DNA from: Neodiprion pinetum
Taxonomy: Eukaryota > Arthropoda > Insecta > Hymenoptera > Diprionidae
Length of the DNA stretch: 64,000 bases
Direction: 5' to 3'
NCBI RefSeq assembly: GCF_021155775.2
Contig: NC_060236.1
Location: forward strand, 17,844,519 to 17,908,518
How positions within the stretch are numbered: the stretch's first letter is position 1; every line of letters starts with the position of its first letter. The notes under the pieces are model-generated. The model was not told where the DNA came from. It ran no database searches and saw only the letters and a program-made list of their open reading frames with translations. This document shows positions 1-10,699 of the stretch, in pieces. Both the position numbers and the translations under genes were made by a program.

Positions 1-1576
1 AAGCAGGTCGAATCGGCCCCCGCTGAATTTTTTGTCGGTACTTCAGGGATCAATTTGGACCCAAATGAAAATAATTCAGTGAAAATTTCAGCTATTAATC
101 TTAAACGGTTTCCGAGTAATTGAAAAAAAACCTATTTTTTAGTATTTATTTTTTTTTTAATAGTAAAATTAAAAATTTTTTTTTGCTGATTTTTTTTTAA
201 ATACTTACGAGTAAAAGCTGTGAAAAAATTTTTTTTTTATGATTTCTAGACTAATAGCCGATTTTTAAACTAAAAAACAAAATTACAATTATTTTTTTTT
301 TATGCCTATTTCAAAACATGCAATCACCAAATTTGGACAGAATACGTCTTTTATACCCCTCTGTACTCAGGAATTTTTTCAATTTTTTTGGTTTGGTGCA
401 ACGTCATGAAAAAAATTAAAAACCAATTTTTTGTTAATTATTTTATATTTCAACTGCTTAGAACACTACTTACAACTAATTATAAAATGTATTTATTCAT
501 AAAAATATTCATCAAAAACGTAAGTGGTCATCAAAATATTTGTTAATATTTTCGTTAATCTTCATCACTGTCTTCATTAATAACTACACAGCGCCCGGTA
601 TTATTGAAAATGCGACTTAAAATTTCTGCTGGTCTTACAATTCTCGATAAATATCTAGCATGTGATAGGTAATAAATAATAGCTGCTACATGCGAACAAC
701 AACCAACTGTACGCCGACTGTTGGCACAATCACAGCAATATCGAGAAATTCCGTTAACTCCATTTTTGCCACGATGATACTCAATGAAGCAGCGATATGT
801 TTTTGCATTAATATGCCGAGATCTTACTTGAAATCTAAGAATGTTTTCAGCCGATCTTACGTACTGAAGGCTTATATTATTATCTTCATCCATCATCTCA
901 GCTAAGTATGACACTGCTTGAGAAAGCTGGTATGATCCTGTCAGTAAAATATGCAATTAAGTCGCATTTTCAATAATACCGGGCGCTGTGTAGTTATTAA
1001 TGAAGACAGTGATGAAGATTGACGAAAATATTAACAAATATTTTGATGACCACTTACGTTTTTGATGAATATTTTTATGAATAAATACATTTTATAATTA
1101 GTTGCAAGTAGTCTTCTAAGCAGTTGAAATATAAAATAATTAACAAAAAATTGGTTTTTAATTTTTTTCATGACGTTGCACCAAACCAAAAAAATTGAAA
1201 AAATTCCTGAGTACAGAGGGGTATAAAAGACGTATTCTGTCCAAATTTGGTGATTGCATGTTTTGAAATAGGCATAAAAAAAAAATAATTGTAATTTTGT
1301 TTTTTAGTTTAAAAATCGGCTATTAGTCTAGAAATCATAAAAAAAAAATTTTTTCACAGCTTTTACTCGTAAGTATTTAAAAAAAAATCAGCAAAAAAAA
1401 ATTTTTAATTTTACTATTAAAAAAAAAATAAATACTAAAAAATAGGTTTTTTTTCAATTACTCGGAAACCGTTTAAGATTAATAGCTGAAATTTTCACTG
1501 AATTATTTTCATTTGGGTCCAAATTGATCCCTGAAGTACCGACAAAAAATTCAGCGGGGGCCGATTCGACCTGCTT
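1..1576. mobile_element. fold-back DNA element with about 618-base arms and a SWIM-domain core (left edge at window start)
   Basis: Positions 1-618 and 959-1576 are inverted copies, pairing position p with 1577-p, with only a few mismatches (for example near 468, 473 and 556). The outer end reads AAGCAGGTCGAATCGGCCCC. The loop of about 340 bases contains most of a transposase-like fragment whose 3' end runs into the left arm. Both arms therefore descend from the same end of a parent transposon, so the element is a one-end inverted duplication. Because the window begins at the terminus, a target duplication cannot be checked. Confidence 0.85.
555..956 (-). pseudogene. C-terminal fragment of a transposon protein with a SWIM zinc finger
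   Basis: An open frame of 133 residues without a full domain upstream. Residues 75-89 fit the SWIM zinc-binding pattern CxC...CxH: C75-D-C77, nine residues, then C87-S-H89, followed by VAAIIYYL. SWIM domains occur at the C-terminus of Mutator-like and related transposases (family knowledge). The remaining tail is acidic (NEDSDED). The catalytic DDE region is absent, so it cannot be an active transposase. The frame ends within the left arm of the fold-back element; the methionine at 956 is unlikely to be the ancestral start. Confidence 0.65.
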
Positions 1577-4500
1577 ATCCGGCTATGCCCTTTGAATAAC
1601 ATAGGCTATGATGTTGACAAGTTTAGGAGGAGTTCTATAACTAGAAGGTTCAAAATAATTAAGCCCTGGTTTCTTTAAAGCGATTCTGATGATTTAGGGC
1701 AAATTCTTATTACCATAGAGATCTCCAGAGAACGTATAAAAGTGCTCTACCAACAGTTACCTCCATGGTTTATAAAATGAAATTGTATAAATACGGCAGA
1801 ACAGATGTTCGTTAACAATTACATTTGCACGTTAAAGCTATTTCTTGAATGTTTTCCAGACAACTTACGGAGATCTGATCGGCGGGCAGAATGAGCCCAA
1901 AAACATTAGAGTTTAAGTGTTTTGAACATCTTTATTATAATTTTATATTTTATAATGCCTGCTCTCAAATTATTGATATACTAGCTTGTGCCATTTACAT
2001 TTGCTTAGAATCAGTCCAATTACATAGTACCGATGTTATTTTATTCGTGTTCACCATAAGTGCTACGCATAACATAGCTGGAGTTTTTTGAGAAACAGTT
2101 TTCATTCTTTTCTCAACGACCCATCAATCCTCAAAAGCAGACAAAAAAATTTCCTGAAAAAGTATAGCGAGGTTAAGTGGTCAATATTTACCAAAGAGAC
2201 TCATGACTTGCTAACTTAAGTAACTGTAAAATCGCATTCAAATCAATGCACAGACTTACCAAAAAAAAAAAACAAAAAAACTCTCAAATTGAACCGAGTT
2301 ACGGATAACTGATTATATTTATGTTGAAGAAAAAAAAAATCACTATTTTTGTGAAAACTCCCCAAGATTTGAATTGAAAATTTGTTCGTCACAAACTACC
2401 GCCATTGCGAAAAATACGTCGACTCGTGTCCTTTGACGATTTCACGCGGTTCGCCAGCTTTGATTAACATCCTCAAGCCTCCTGTAGCTATGAGCTAGGG
2501 AGCTGAAAAATTCTTACTCAACGAGAGTCGCCTGCTTGTGGGAGATGCTTTTTTACTCGTGGTGAGCTTTAGAAGCCCGACATGACGCAGCACCATTATA
2601 CCTACCTCCTGGTTACCTTCCATTGTTTCCCCCGCATTTATTCTGAGCTCGTGCTCAAGTACTGTAGTACCTATAAGGTATTTCAGTCCTGGAGGGACAG
2701 CCTGCACCCTTCAACATTTGATCTACCTTAACCCTCGCGAATATAACAATGTCATAGTTGAATTTTTCATCGCGCACTTTTTTTTAACGACGGCTAACTT
2801 TTCCGAGATCCTGAATAATACGGATGATCAAAAATGGAATTCATCTTTTCATTTGAATGAGACTCGAATAGTTTTGAATTCTTATACTGTTCTACGGGTG
2901 TTAATTTCGTCATTGCGTCGTGCAAATGGTGAAAAAAATTGTGAGATGTTCATGCGAATTTCTCCAAACGTCAAGTCTTGTATCAATAGTGACAAAAGCG
3001 ATGAGCGTTTGACTAGTCAGACTTTCTAATTAGTCAAAGTGATTTTTATTACCTTGGTCGTTATTCGAGGATGAAGATAGGCAGGCCCGACAAAAATTCG
3101 GATCTAAATCAAAGGAGCCATTTCAGGGATGAAAACCTTTTACGAGGGGTGATTTTCACACGGTATACGATATAAACGTCTTTACCTTTCACGCGGAAAT
3201 ATGCAAACACTGACACGTTTTCATCCGGTTTATATCTTTCCCTCGAAGTGCAAACATGCGATGGAGTCGAGCCTTTTATGGCTTTTTATGCGCAGTTGAG
3301 ACGTGTAAAGTTACGCAGGAAACTACCCTCGTGGACCGATAGGAATACTCGATTTATAATCTCAATACAAAGTGGTCAGCACAAGAGCTGAGAAAATTCA
3401 TTGGAAAATCCAACACCAGAAATTTCGCTCGCGATTCACAAGTTATCGGCGTTTTCGCATTTTACGTCATTTAGATTTCGTTGGTTACACTTGTTGTAGT
3501 AATTATAAATCTCTAGATATATACCTCAAAATATTGCTGTGACAAATAATTTCTTCACTGATGCTACAATTTTTTGCTATCTATTCATACAAGCTCTCAA
3601 CGCTCTCCGAGCTCTGAAAAAAGCAAAAGTTTTCGGATTTTTCAGTAGAAATTCGGCCGTTTTTGGAAAATTGTTGAATTAATTCTATCAAGCACGATAT
3701 CGACGTGGTTTTGAGTCCAGAACTAATGAGCCGATTTTGATTGTTTTTTTCTGGATAGCTACAACGTCTATCCAGACTTTAGACTATATTTCGTTAAAAC
3801 CGGATCAATAGTTTTGAAAGTATAACCGAATTTTCATTTCGCCGTTCCGTTTGATCCAACCAGTCTATTTTTTGAATGTCCACGCAAGAACGCACGGACT
3901 GAGAGACTTGATCGTATTTACCGTGCATGCAAAGCTGGTGTTCTTCAGACTTGGAATGCTCATCTAGACAGACACAGAATGTCCGTTAACAACAAACGCA
4001 GAAAGTTGAACAAATAGAGAGGAATGTCACAGGTATATTTGGATTCATCGTATGTTGACTACTGATTTTCATTACATAGTCGTTTTACTTGCAGTGAAGA
4101 ATAGAGACGGATATTCGTAAAGGTGAAAATGAAATAGTCAGAAAAATTATACAGTGAGATATTGGTAAGTTAGATTGTGATCAAGATAAAACAAATCACA
4201 CGAAAAATGTAGTAATTGGTTATTATATATTAACAAGATGATATTAGTGAAGATCCATTATCGATTCTAAGTATTCTGTTATCCACATCTGTTCATCAAG
4301 ATTCCTCGACCGAATAAACAATTTTCACATGACTGGAAAGCTGTGATTTTACAATGTAATAAAAGAATGTTGTTTGGTCACGGTCGAAACGAAAAGAATT
4401 CGCGGATAAACAGTTCAGATTAAATTTTTCATAGAATTTGGACGTTCTTGTGGTGATCTCATTTCTCTATATAGACCTAAAAAGTCTCATGCGGTATGAT

Positions 4501-5640
4501 AATACTATTCCTTTTGGTATGTTGACAGAAACTCGAAGCTGGAATGTCAATGTTTGCAGATGTTTTGCTTTTCAGATGTAAATATTTATTTGAAAAAGGG
4601 ATTTAGCACGGTAAATTTGCACTTTGCTTAAAAAAACATCTTATCTTAGAGCATAAGTTTTCAAGTACGTCAACATTTCGGTGATTTTAAGCTTTGTTAT
4701 TAAATATTGTGACTGCAGCACATTTCAGTGTAAGTAATGCGTATATGTTTTTTTATTCAAGTATTTTCCAAAATTTCCCAAAATAGAAATGAACTGAATA
4801 GTAAGGGGTTCCTTCTTTCTTTCGAGTCGAAAAATTTTTATCTCGGTATCGATTTTAATGACCTTTACTCAACTAACTGGATCCCAAGGAATTCAGAAAA
4901 GTGTTTTAAATATCGTCCAACCAAGAGCTCTAAACAATTACGCGGAAAATACGAAGAAATTCCCAGTTTTTCGGTTGTCACTTCTAACTCACTGTTCGCA
5001 GAAACTTGAGACGGCGCGATTATTTTTTCTCGCGAAATTCCATTCATATAGCATCTGATTGTCGGTTATAATTTATTCAAGCCTTTTACAAAATCTGTGA
5101 ATAATGAATTGAAAAAATTCAGAGGTGTCAGCCTTCCTTTTGTACGTTTTTCAGAGCCGGAAATTTTCATCCCTCCGGAAATAATAATAAAACTCAGAAA
5201 ACACAACCATAACATAACAGGATTAACAGCTGACAAAATGCATCAAGGTATCCTTATTTTTTTCGCATCCTTGGCACTCAAAGTCAATCACAATGAATCA
5301 AGATTATTCGCAATCGTTTCCCGACACTAAACCATGTCATTTTAGCGTATGAAACAATAAATTTTATGAGCAGTTTTACGAAATGGTAAAAGTTTGCAGA
5401 AAATTCAATAATGATATTAAAATTAAAATAAATGTGGTACATGTATTTTTGAAGCGGTAAAGTCATCTCTTCTGAACAATTGTTATTATTGTTTCAGTTT
5501 GATAACACAGTCAGAATGTGGCGGAGTATTATATTGTGCAACGAGTGTGCAAAAGTGACGATTCTGAGTGAGTGCGGATATCATACGAACTCAGATTCGT
5601 CATTACCCGCAAGTTGTACGCGATATTTCTCACAATAAAA
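1577..5640. other. intergenic, no gene seen
   Basis: AT-rich DNA with only short, compositionally random reading frames. About 2500-2710 is GC-balanced without a recognisable product. About 3690-3910, with phrases like AGCCGATTTTGATTG and AAAACCGGATCAATAG, has the look of a decayed transposable element but has no identifiable ends. Confidence 0.5.
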
Positions 5641-5641
5641 A

Positions 5642-5901
5642 TGTAAAATTAGGCGATTTTTTCCGCCTGCTGAAAATGAATGAAAGGCGCTATTTCTCAA
5701 TGAATGAGCGCTAGTTGGGAAATTGTGAACCACTGCTCCCCCAGAGGCGAAATATTTTTCGAAATAATTTTTGTGGGCAGAAACAGTTTTTACCCACGAG
5801 TAGAGAAATGTTTCGCTATTTCCTAACCAACACTCATTCGTCGAGAAATAGCGTTATTTATTCATTTTCAGCACGGTCAAAATCGTTTTTTTTTTTTACA
5901 T
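5642..5901. mobile_element. inverted-repeat element, about 260 bases
   Basis: The left arm (about 5642-5722) and right arm (about 5820-5901) are imperfect inverted copies that share TGCTGAAAATGAATRAA, CGCTATTTCTC and GAATGAGYGYT in the same order. There is no coding capacity. The size and structure fit a non-autonomous miniature element. I see no clear target duplication. Confidence 0.7.
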
Positions 5902-6209
5902 CAGAATTGTGAAAAAAATGATATGTTTGTCGTCGCGGTATAGTAGACATTTTGCAGTATAATACTTACGTAATATTTTCCTGTTCTAATAACATTGAAG
6001 TAATGTTTTGACAAGTCAGTTAACGAATTTAGATTCTATGCAATAGCTTGTTGTTATTCTAGTAGAGTACGATGTGAGAGTTTACTGATTCAGTCAGGTT
6101 AGTTGAATGTCTTTCTTAGTTTAAAACGCTACAGTTAAATATCAGGAATGAAGTAAAAGTTTGACATGGTATTATCAGGATATATTACGCACACAATTTT
6201 TTTACAATA

Positions 6210-6336
6210 CCCTCAGATAAAAATCCTCAGCTTGGGCGTCAAATCGTACCCCCAACTCATAGATAATGCTAAATTCCCATAAGAATAAATTGACGGTACG
6301 AATTTACACCGAAGTTGAGGGTTTTTTCCGTGAGGG
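6210..6336. mobile_element. miniature inverted-repeat element, 127 bases
   Basis: The left end CCCTCAGATAAAAATCCTCA and the complement of the right end CCCTCACGGAAAAAACCCTC align over about 40 bases with scattered mismatches. The centre is about 45 bases long. There is no reading frame of note. Confidence 0.65.
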
Positions 6337-6339
6337 CAC

Positions 6340-7850
6340 ACCATCAAAATCAAAATACCAAATTTATTATTCCAATTTCCAAAATAATATCAGTTTAATA
6401 TTCTAATTGGTGTGCATCGCAATTGTAGGTAATACAGTAGTCATAGTATAACAGGTTTGTAGGCACAGGTAAAACCGGGAAAACTTAGGAAATTTCTTGC
6501 ATCAGGAAAAAGTCAGGAAATTTCGAAAACAAGACGGGAATCTTGAGCCTGTCGAAGAAATAATCTCGTTCTTATACAAACTACAATCGATGTTGTTAAA
6601 AAAAAAAGCATTGCACTCAAAATATTGTTTCTTCGCAACACTTCATATATTTGGTGTATGTTACTTATTGTTAGTACCCAACCTTCTTTTGTTTCTTTTT
6701 TACGGAAAATCGCGGGATGTTGTTTGTAAATTGATAGTCAGACAGCAAGATATTTACTAGGTTATATTAGTATTAATGTGTAAAGAATCGTCATTAATCA
6801 GCGGCATATTTCGTGGAAGGTTATTGGAAAAAATCCTATTTTCAGGCTGGAATGCCTGGAAAAGCCGGGAAATTTCAGATTCCAAAAAAAGCATACGATC
6901 CTTGAATAACTTCGACAAATGTAAATCTGTTTCATCGTATTTTTTTCTGTAACCGATGTATTCCAAAGTAGCTCCGTTTGAATAACCAAAGCATTTTCCC
7001 AAACCGTTGAGTTCAGAAACCCGAAACTAAGATGAATCGTTATATCACATTATCATTATCAAATGTATTATTATTCAGTTAAATGTTTAAAATGATCAAA
7101 GTTCAAAAAAATTTGCCTGCTCTGCTAGTAAGATCATGAAAAAAGCAACTGTTTGCAAGTTCTTACCCATAATGTATTACAACAAGCGCCATTCTACTAC
7201 TTCTAAGTTGTTGAACGTTGAAAGGAAATTCTGTTTTATTTCCCTGATCAAGAGTATTACTTAATATTTCAACGTTGTTTCTCTCCTGATTATAAATGAT
7301 AACAAGCATCCATATCTAAACTGTATTGTTTAGAATTCCAATATTTTCTGTTTCTGCATTTTTACCAAGATCTTAGCGAATATGATTTAATAAATAATTG
7401 AGATACGGCTATCTCGAGTAATAAGATAAACAATAACTATCAAGTTTTATCAAAAAAAAAAAAAAACCTCCGCCTTAAACGGAGATTTCGGTGAAATTCA
7501 ATAGTTTCGCATCTATGAACGAATATTTCTGAAATATAGACTATAATTTATCTCGAAACCTGAAATTAGAATTTGATCCAAATTTAAGCTAAAAAATTGT
7601 GAAGCGATTTGAAACAAGAACATGCTTGAACAATTTCTTCAAAACGTTCCAATTGCTCATAATAAGCTTGAATCGTAGAAGGCCAAAACTTTTTATCGAC
7701 GCAACTATTACCATGAACTAAAGATTGTCTTGTAATAATGTTCAAACCGTAGTTGTTCCAAGTCATTCGGTTCATCAGTTGAACCGCTCAAGTGTACTAT
7801 TTTTCCCTCGGCTCAAATCTCGCATTTGACGAAAAGTTAAACCGAGTCTC
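6340..7850. other. intergenic, no gene seen
   Basis: AT-rich, with a run of A at about 7453 and no reading frame with recognisable domains. I see nothing else in it. Confidence 0.5.
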
Positions 7851-8755
7851 CCCTTGAGGTACGCATCGCTCCGTGTGCCTCGCAAAATCGTTTCTTAATC
7901 GGATGTATGGGTCAGGCATCAAGTCACGTTAAGCTCAGTGACGTTGAGGAGCCGCCGCGTCGTGCGAGCGATCAAAGAACCGAAGTGGCCAAGACTCGGC
8001 AGTGGAAAGTTGACGAGCAGCGACCCCCCGTGCTGGGTTCCCGCGCGGGGCACCCGGGCGTCGCTAATGTATCGGCACCTCGACCTCCGTGCGACTAAAA
8101 CCCCCCTGCGAAGTGACTCCTTGACTCCTTGGACTGAGAGTCTCCCCGAAACCCCGTAGCGCGGCTCCCGGAGGCGAGAGTAGCCAGTCTCGCGGAAATA
8201 TCGATACGTTCGCCCGGAAGCCCGTGGTTCGTAGGGTGCCTGAGCCACCGCTGGTGGGCCTCTCGCTGCTCGGCCGATTCGCCGTGTGTGGGAACGGTAG
8301 TTACGCGTTCGACCACCGCGGCGCTGCCTGTCGCTCCGGCCGCCGCGGGCTTCGGTTCGCCACTCGAGGGTGCGTTCACCGCGATTCGCTCGCTCGCTGG
8401 CTCGCTTGCTCGGGAGCCGAGGAACGAGCGAACAAAGCCTGTTGCACTCGGCGTTAAACAATGTCCCATCGTTAACGCGTCACTAGGCCGATAAGTGGCA
8501 ACGATACAATGCCTCGCGCAATCTTGTGGGACGTGCAAGCCCAGTTTTCGAGAGGACCAACCGTTATTACTTGTCTAGGTACGTTGCCCTGTCCGGTAAC
8601 GGGGCAAACGCGGTGTTGGCGGGAACCGCACGTTGAATCGAATTGTGCCCTTGCGGCTTATGCAATCCCAACGGCTAACGACATCGAGGACCCTGGATTT
8701 ATATGCTTTTTTATTGGACCGAGACGACCGCTGATTCCTCCAGTGCACTGAGAAA
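7850..8755. promoter_or_regulatory. CpG-rich island without a recognisable coding product
   Basis: About 0.9 kb with GC content and CpG density far above the flanks. Reading frames of 60-180 residues occur in several frames on both strands, as expected of GC-rich DNA with few stops. Their products are Arg/Ser-rich and match no family I know. It could be a promoter island, a noncoding RNA exon or an old insertion. I considered ribosomal DNA and could not recognise conserved rRNA blocks. Confidence 0.4.
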
Positions 8756-10150
8756 AATTTCGCTTGTTACGATTGTTTGAAAATTCTAGCGAAATTGGTT
8801 TATCGTTACGATAACGATGTTAATGTATTATATATATATATATATATATTGGAATTGCAGAAAAACAAAATTTTTAAAAGTATATACTATTCGAATGTGA
8901 TATTATATAATTGTCAATAATCAACTTTTTGGTCATCACCACATGGAGAATCTTTTTGTTAAGTTAACTAAATTTTTTCACTTCAACGAAGCCTTGATAT
9001 CGGTTGAGACCTTACCACCAAGTAAATCGTACCACTCTATATATATATGAAATGATAGAGCAATCAATGTATTTTCTGAAGAGTGGTGAGATTCAGTTGG
9101 ATACGATACAGCCTACTTCCTCCTAGTATAACCAATTATTCATTTACATAAAATGGCTTTGTGCAGTTTATAACATAAAATGAAAAAAATAATTTATCAG
9201 CCTGTATGTGACTTTCGAGCTAATTCGTGCTAATTGAATGATCCTATATTCTAATCCGGTCTCTTCAATTTCATATTTGCTCACACCGTGGAAGTCAGGT
9301 TATAAAAGTGGCTTTTCCCGTTTTCACTATTCGGTAGTAGTTTCGAAAAGAATGAGGAACTCAACAATGCTTGCATGTACTGTAACGGATTGTATTCGAG
9401 GCTGGATTCGTTGCATGACAATTGTCAGAAGCGGGCACACGGAGGCTGCACAACAGCATAACGGACGAGTGCGATTTTTTGCAATGTAGTTTTGGCATGC
9501 AATCATATCTATTACCTTGTACGACTTGTGTATAATTATATTTTTTAAGTTACAATTTGAATAATTGTCATCTTGATTTATATGTTTCAACATGTTTTAC
9601 GTGATCCAAACTATAGGGTGGCCCGTTTTAACCTTATATCGCTGGACGAGTCAGCTGTTAACTTTGCAATATTTTGGGAAAGCTATTTTCTGGACTTTCG
9701 TGCGTTGAAATTTTTATAAAATTGAAACATCCGGTTGATAATATGGTAATTACAGAATACTACCCGGAAACAAATTGATTTATTATCATTACAGTTGAAG
9801 TTACGAGTGATCACTCACTAATTGTAGCCAGTTAAATATAATACTTTTTCCATTACGCGTCATTTAGTCATTTGTACCTAAAGTAAATTTTTTCATCGTG
9901 TATAGTTATATAAAGTAGGTATATAATATCATTAGGCACTCGATATTTAATGTTGAATTTGCCACAGCTGTAATCGGGACCAAAAGTAGAGACGTGACTA
10001 GATCAATATGGCGCCGCAACTGAATTAACAGCTGATCGGTTCGGATAAAATATATCATACGAAGACTAAGAAAACTTCTTTAAAGTGATAAAATTTCCGT
10101 TTATAGATACGTTGAATTAACACCGTGTGAAATATACGCCGAGAAACGAC
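8756..10150. other. intergenic, no gene seen
   Basis: AT-rich. A (TA)n run lies at about 8829-8850 and a shorter one at 9041. I see no supported gene. Confidence 0.5.
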
Positions 10151-10189
10151 TGTTACAATCAAATACGACCCGGTTAGCGTAGTATATTT

Positions 10190-10650
10190 TCCTGCCGCCA
10201 GATGGCGTCCTTCGATAATTTCGATCTGGATTTCGCAGGCAACGAGATCAGCGCAAAAAATATCCGGCAAGGTTATTTCGGCGGAGCTGATTGTGACAGA
10301 ATCCAGCGCGCTCGCATTATCATCTCGCGAAAATCCAACTCTCGAGGCCTTCGATCGTTGCGTGGGCGGGGCGTCGCGACGCCGCGCCCTCGCCGAAAAA
10401 CGGGGCGTGGTAGAAGCTCGTTCCCCACCCGAATCGACGCCGACGGACGACGCGTGGAGTCGGAACGATGGTGTGGGGACAACAGCGAGAATCGGTCTTC
10501 CCGCCGGCGGCAGAGCCGCCGTTTTAACCACGTCTCGACACCCCTGCTGGAAATTTCCTCGTACCTACGACTCGACAATTCCAATACGAACGATTTTTTC
10601 ACACCGGTGAACGCGACGCGTATTCCTAACCTATTCGCGAGTTCCGTCGC
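10190..10650. promoter_or_regulatory. CpG-rich block with CTCF-like, Egr/Sp1-like and palindromic motifs
   Basis: A GC-rich block between AT-rich flanks. It carries CCGCCAGATGGCGT at 10195-10208, close to the CTCF core consensus. GCGTGGGCGG at 10360-10369 matches the Egr zinc-finger site and overlaps a GC box, and is followed by the perfect palindrome GGCGTCGCGACGCC at 10370-10383. Frames of 100-165 residues are open on both strands but look like composition effects. The motifs are seen in the sequence; binding is inference. Confidence 0.35.
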
Positions 10651-10699
10651 GTTCAAGTGTTTCATCGCCGCTGTTAATCTGTACACACTTTTTGAATAA

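Noticed and set aside
1..1576. Possibility that the left palindrome is a sequencing artefact
   Set aside because: The 340-base unpaired loop and several arm mismatches argue against a simple template-switch artefact, though only long reads can settle it.
7919..8461. 180-residue minus-strand frame and overlapping frames in the CpG island
   Set aside because: Arg/Ser/Gly-rich composition, open frames on both strands, no domain and no splice context; expected in GC-rich DNA.
10202..10699. 165-residue plus-strand frame starting MASFDNFDLDFAG
   Set aside because: An equally long frame exists on the opposite strand over the same GC-rich block and the product has no recognisable domain.
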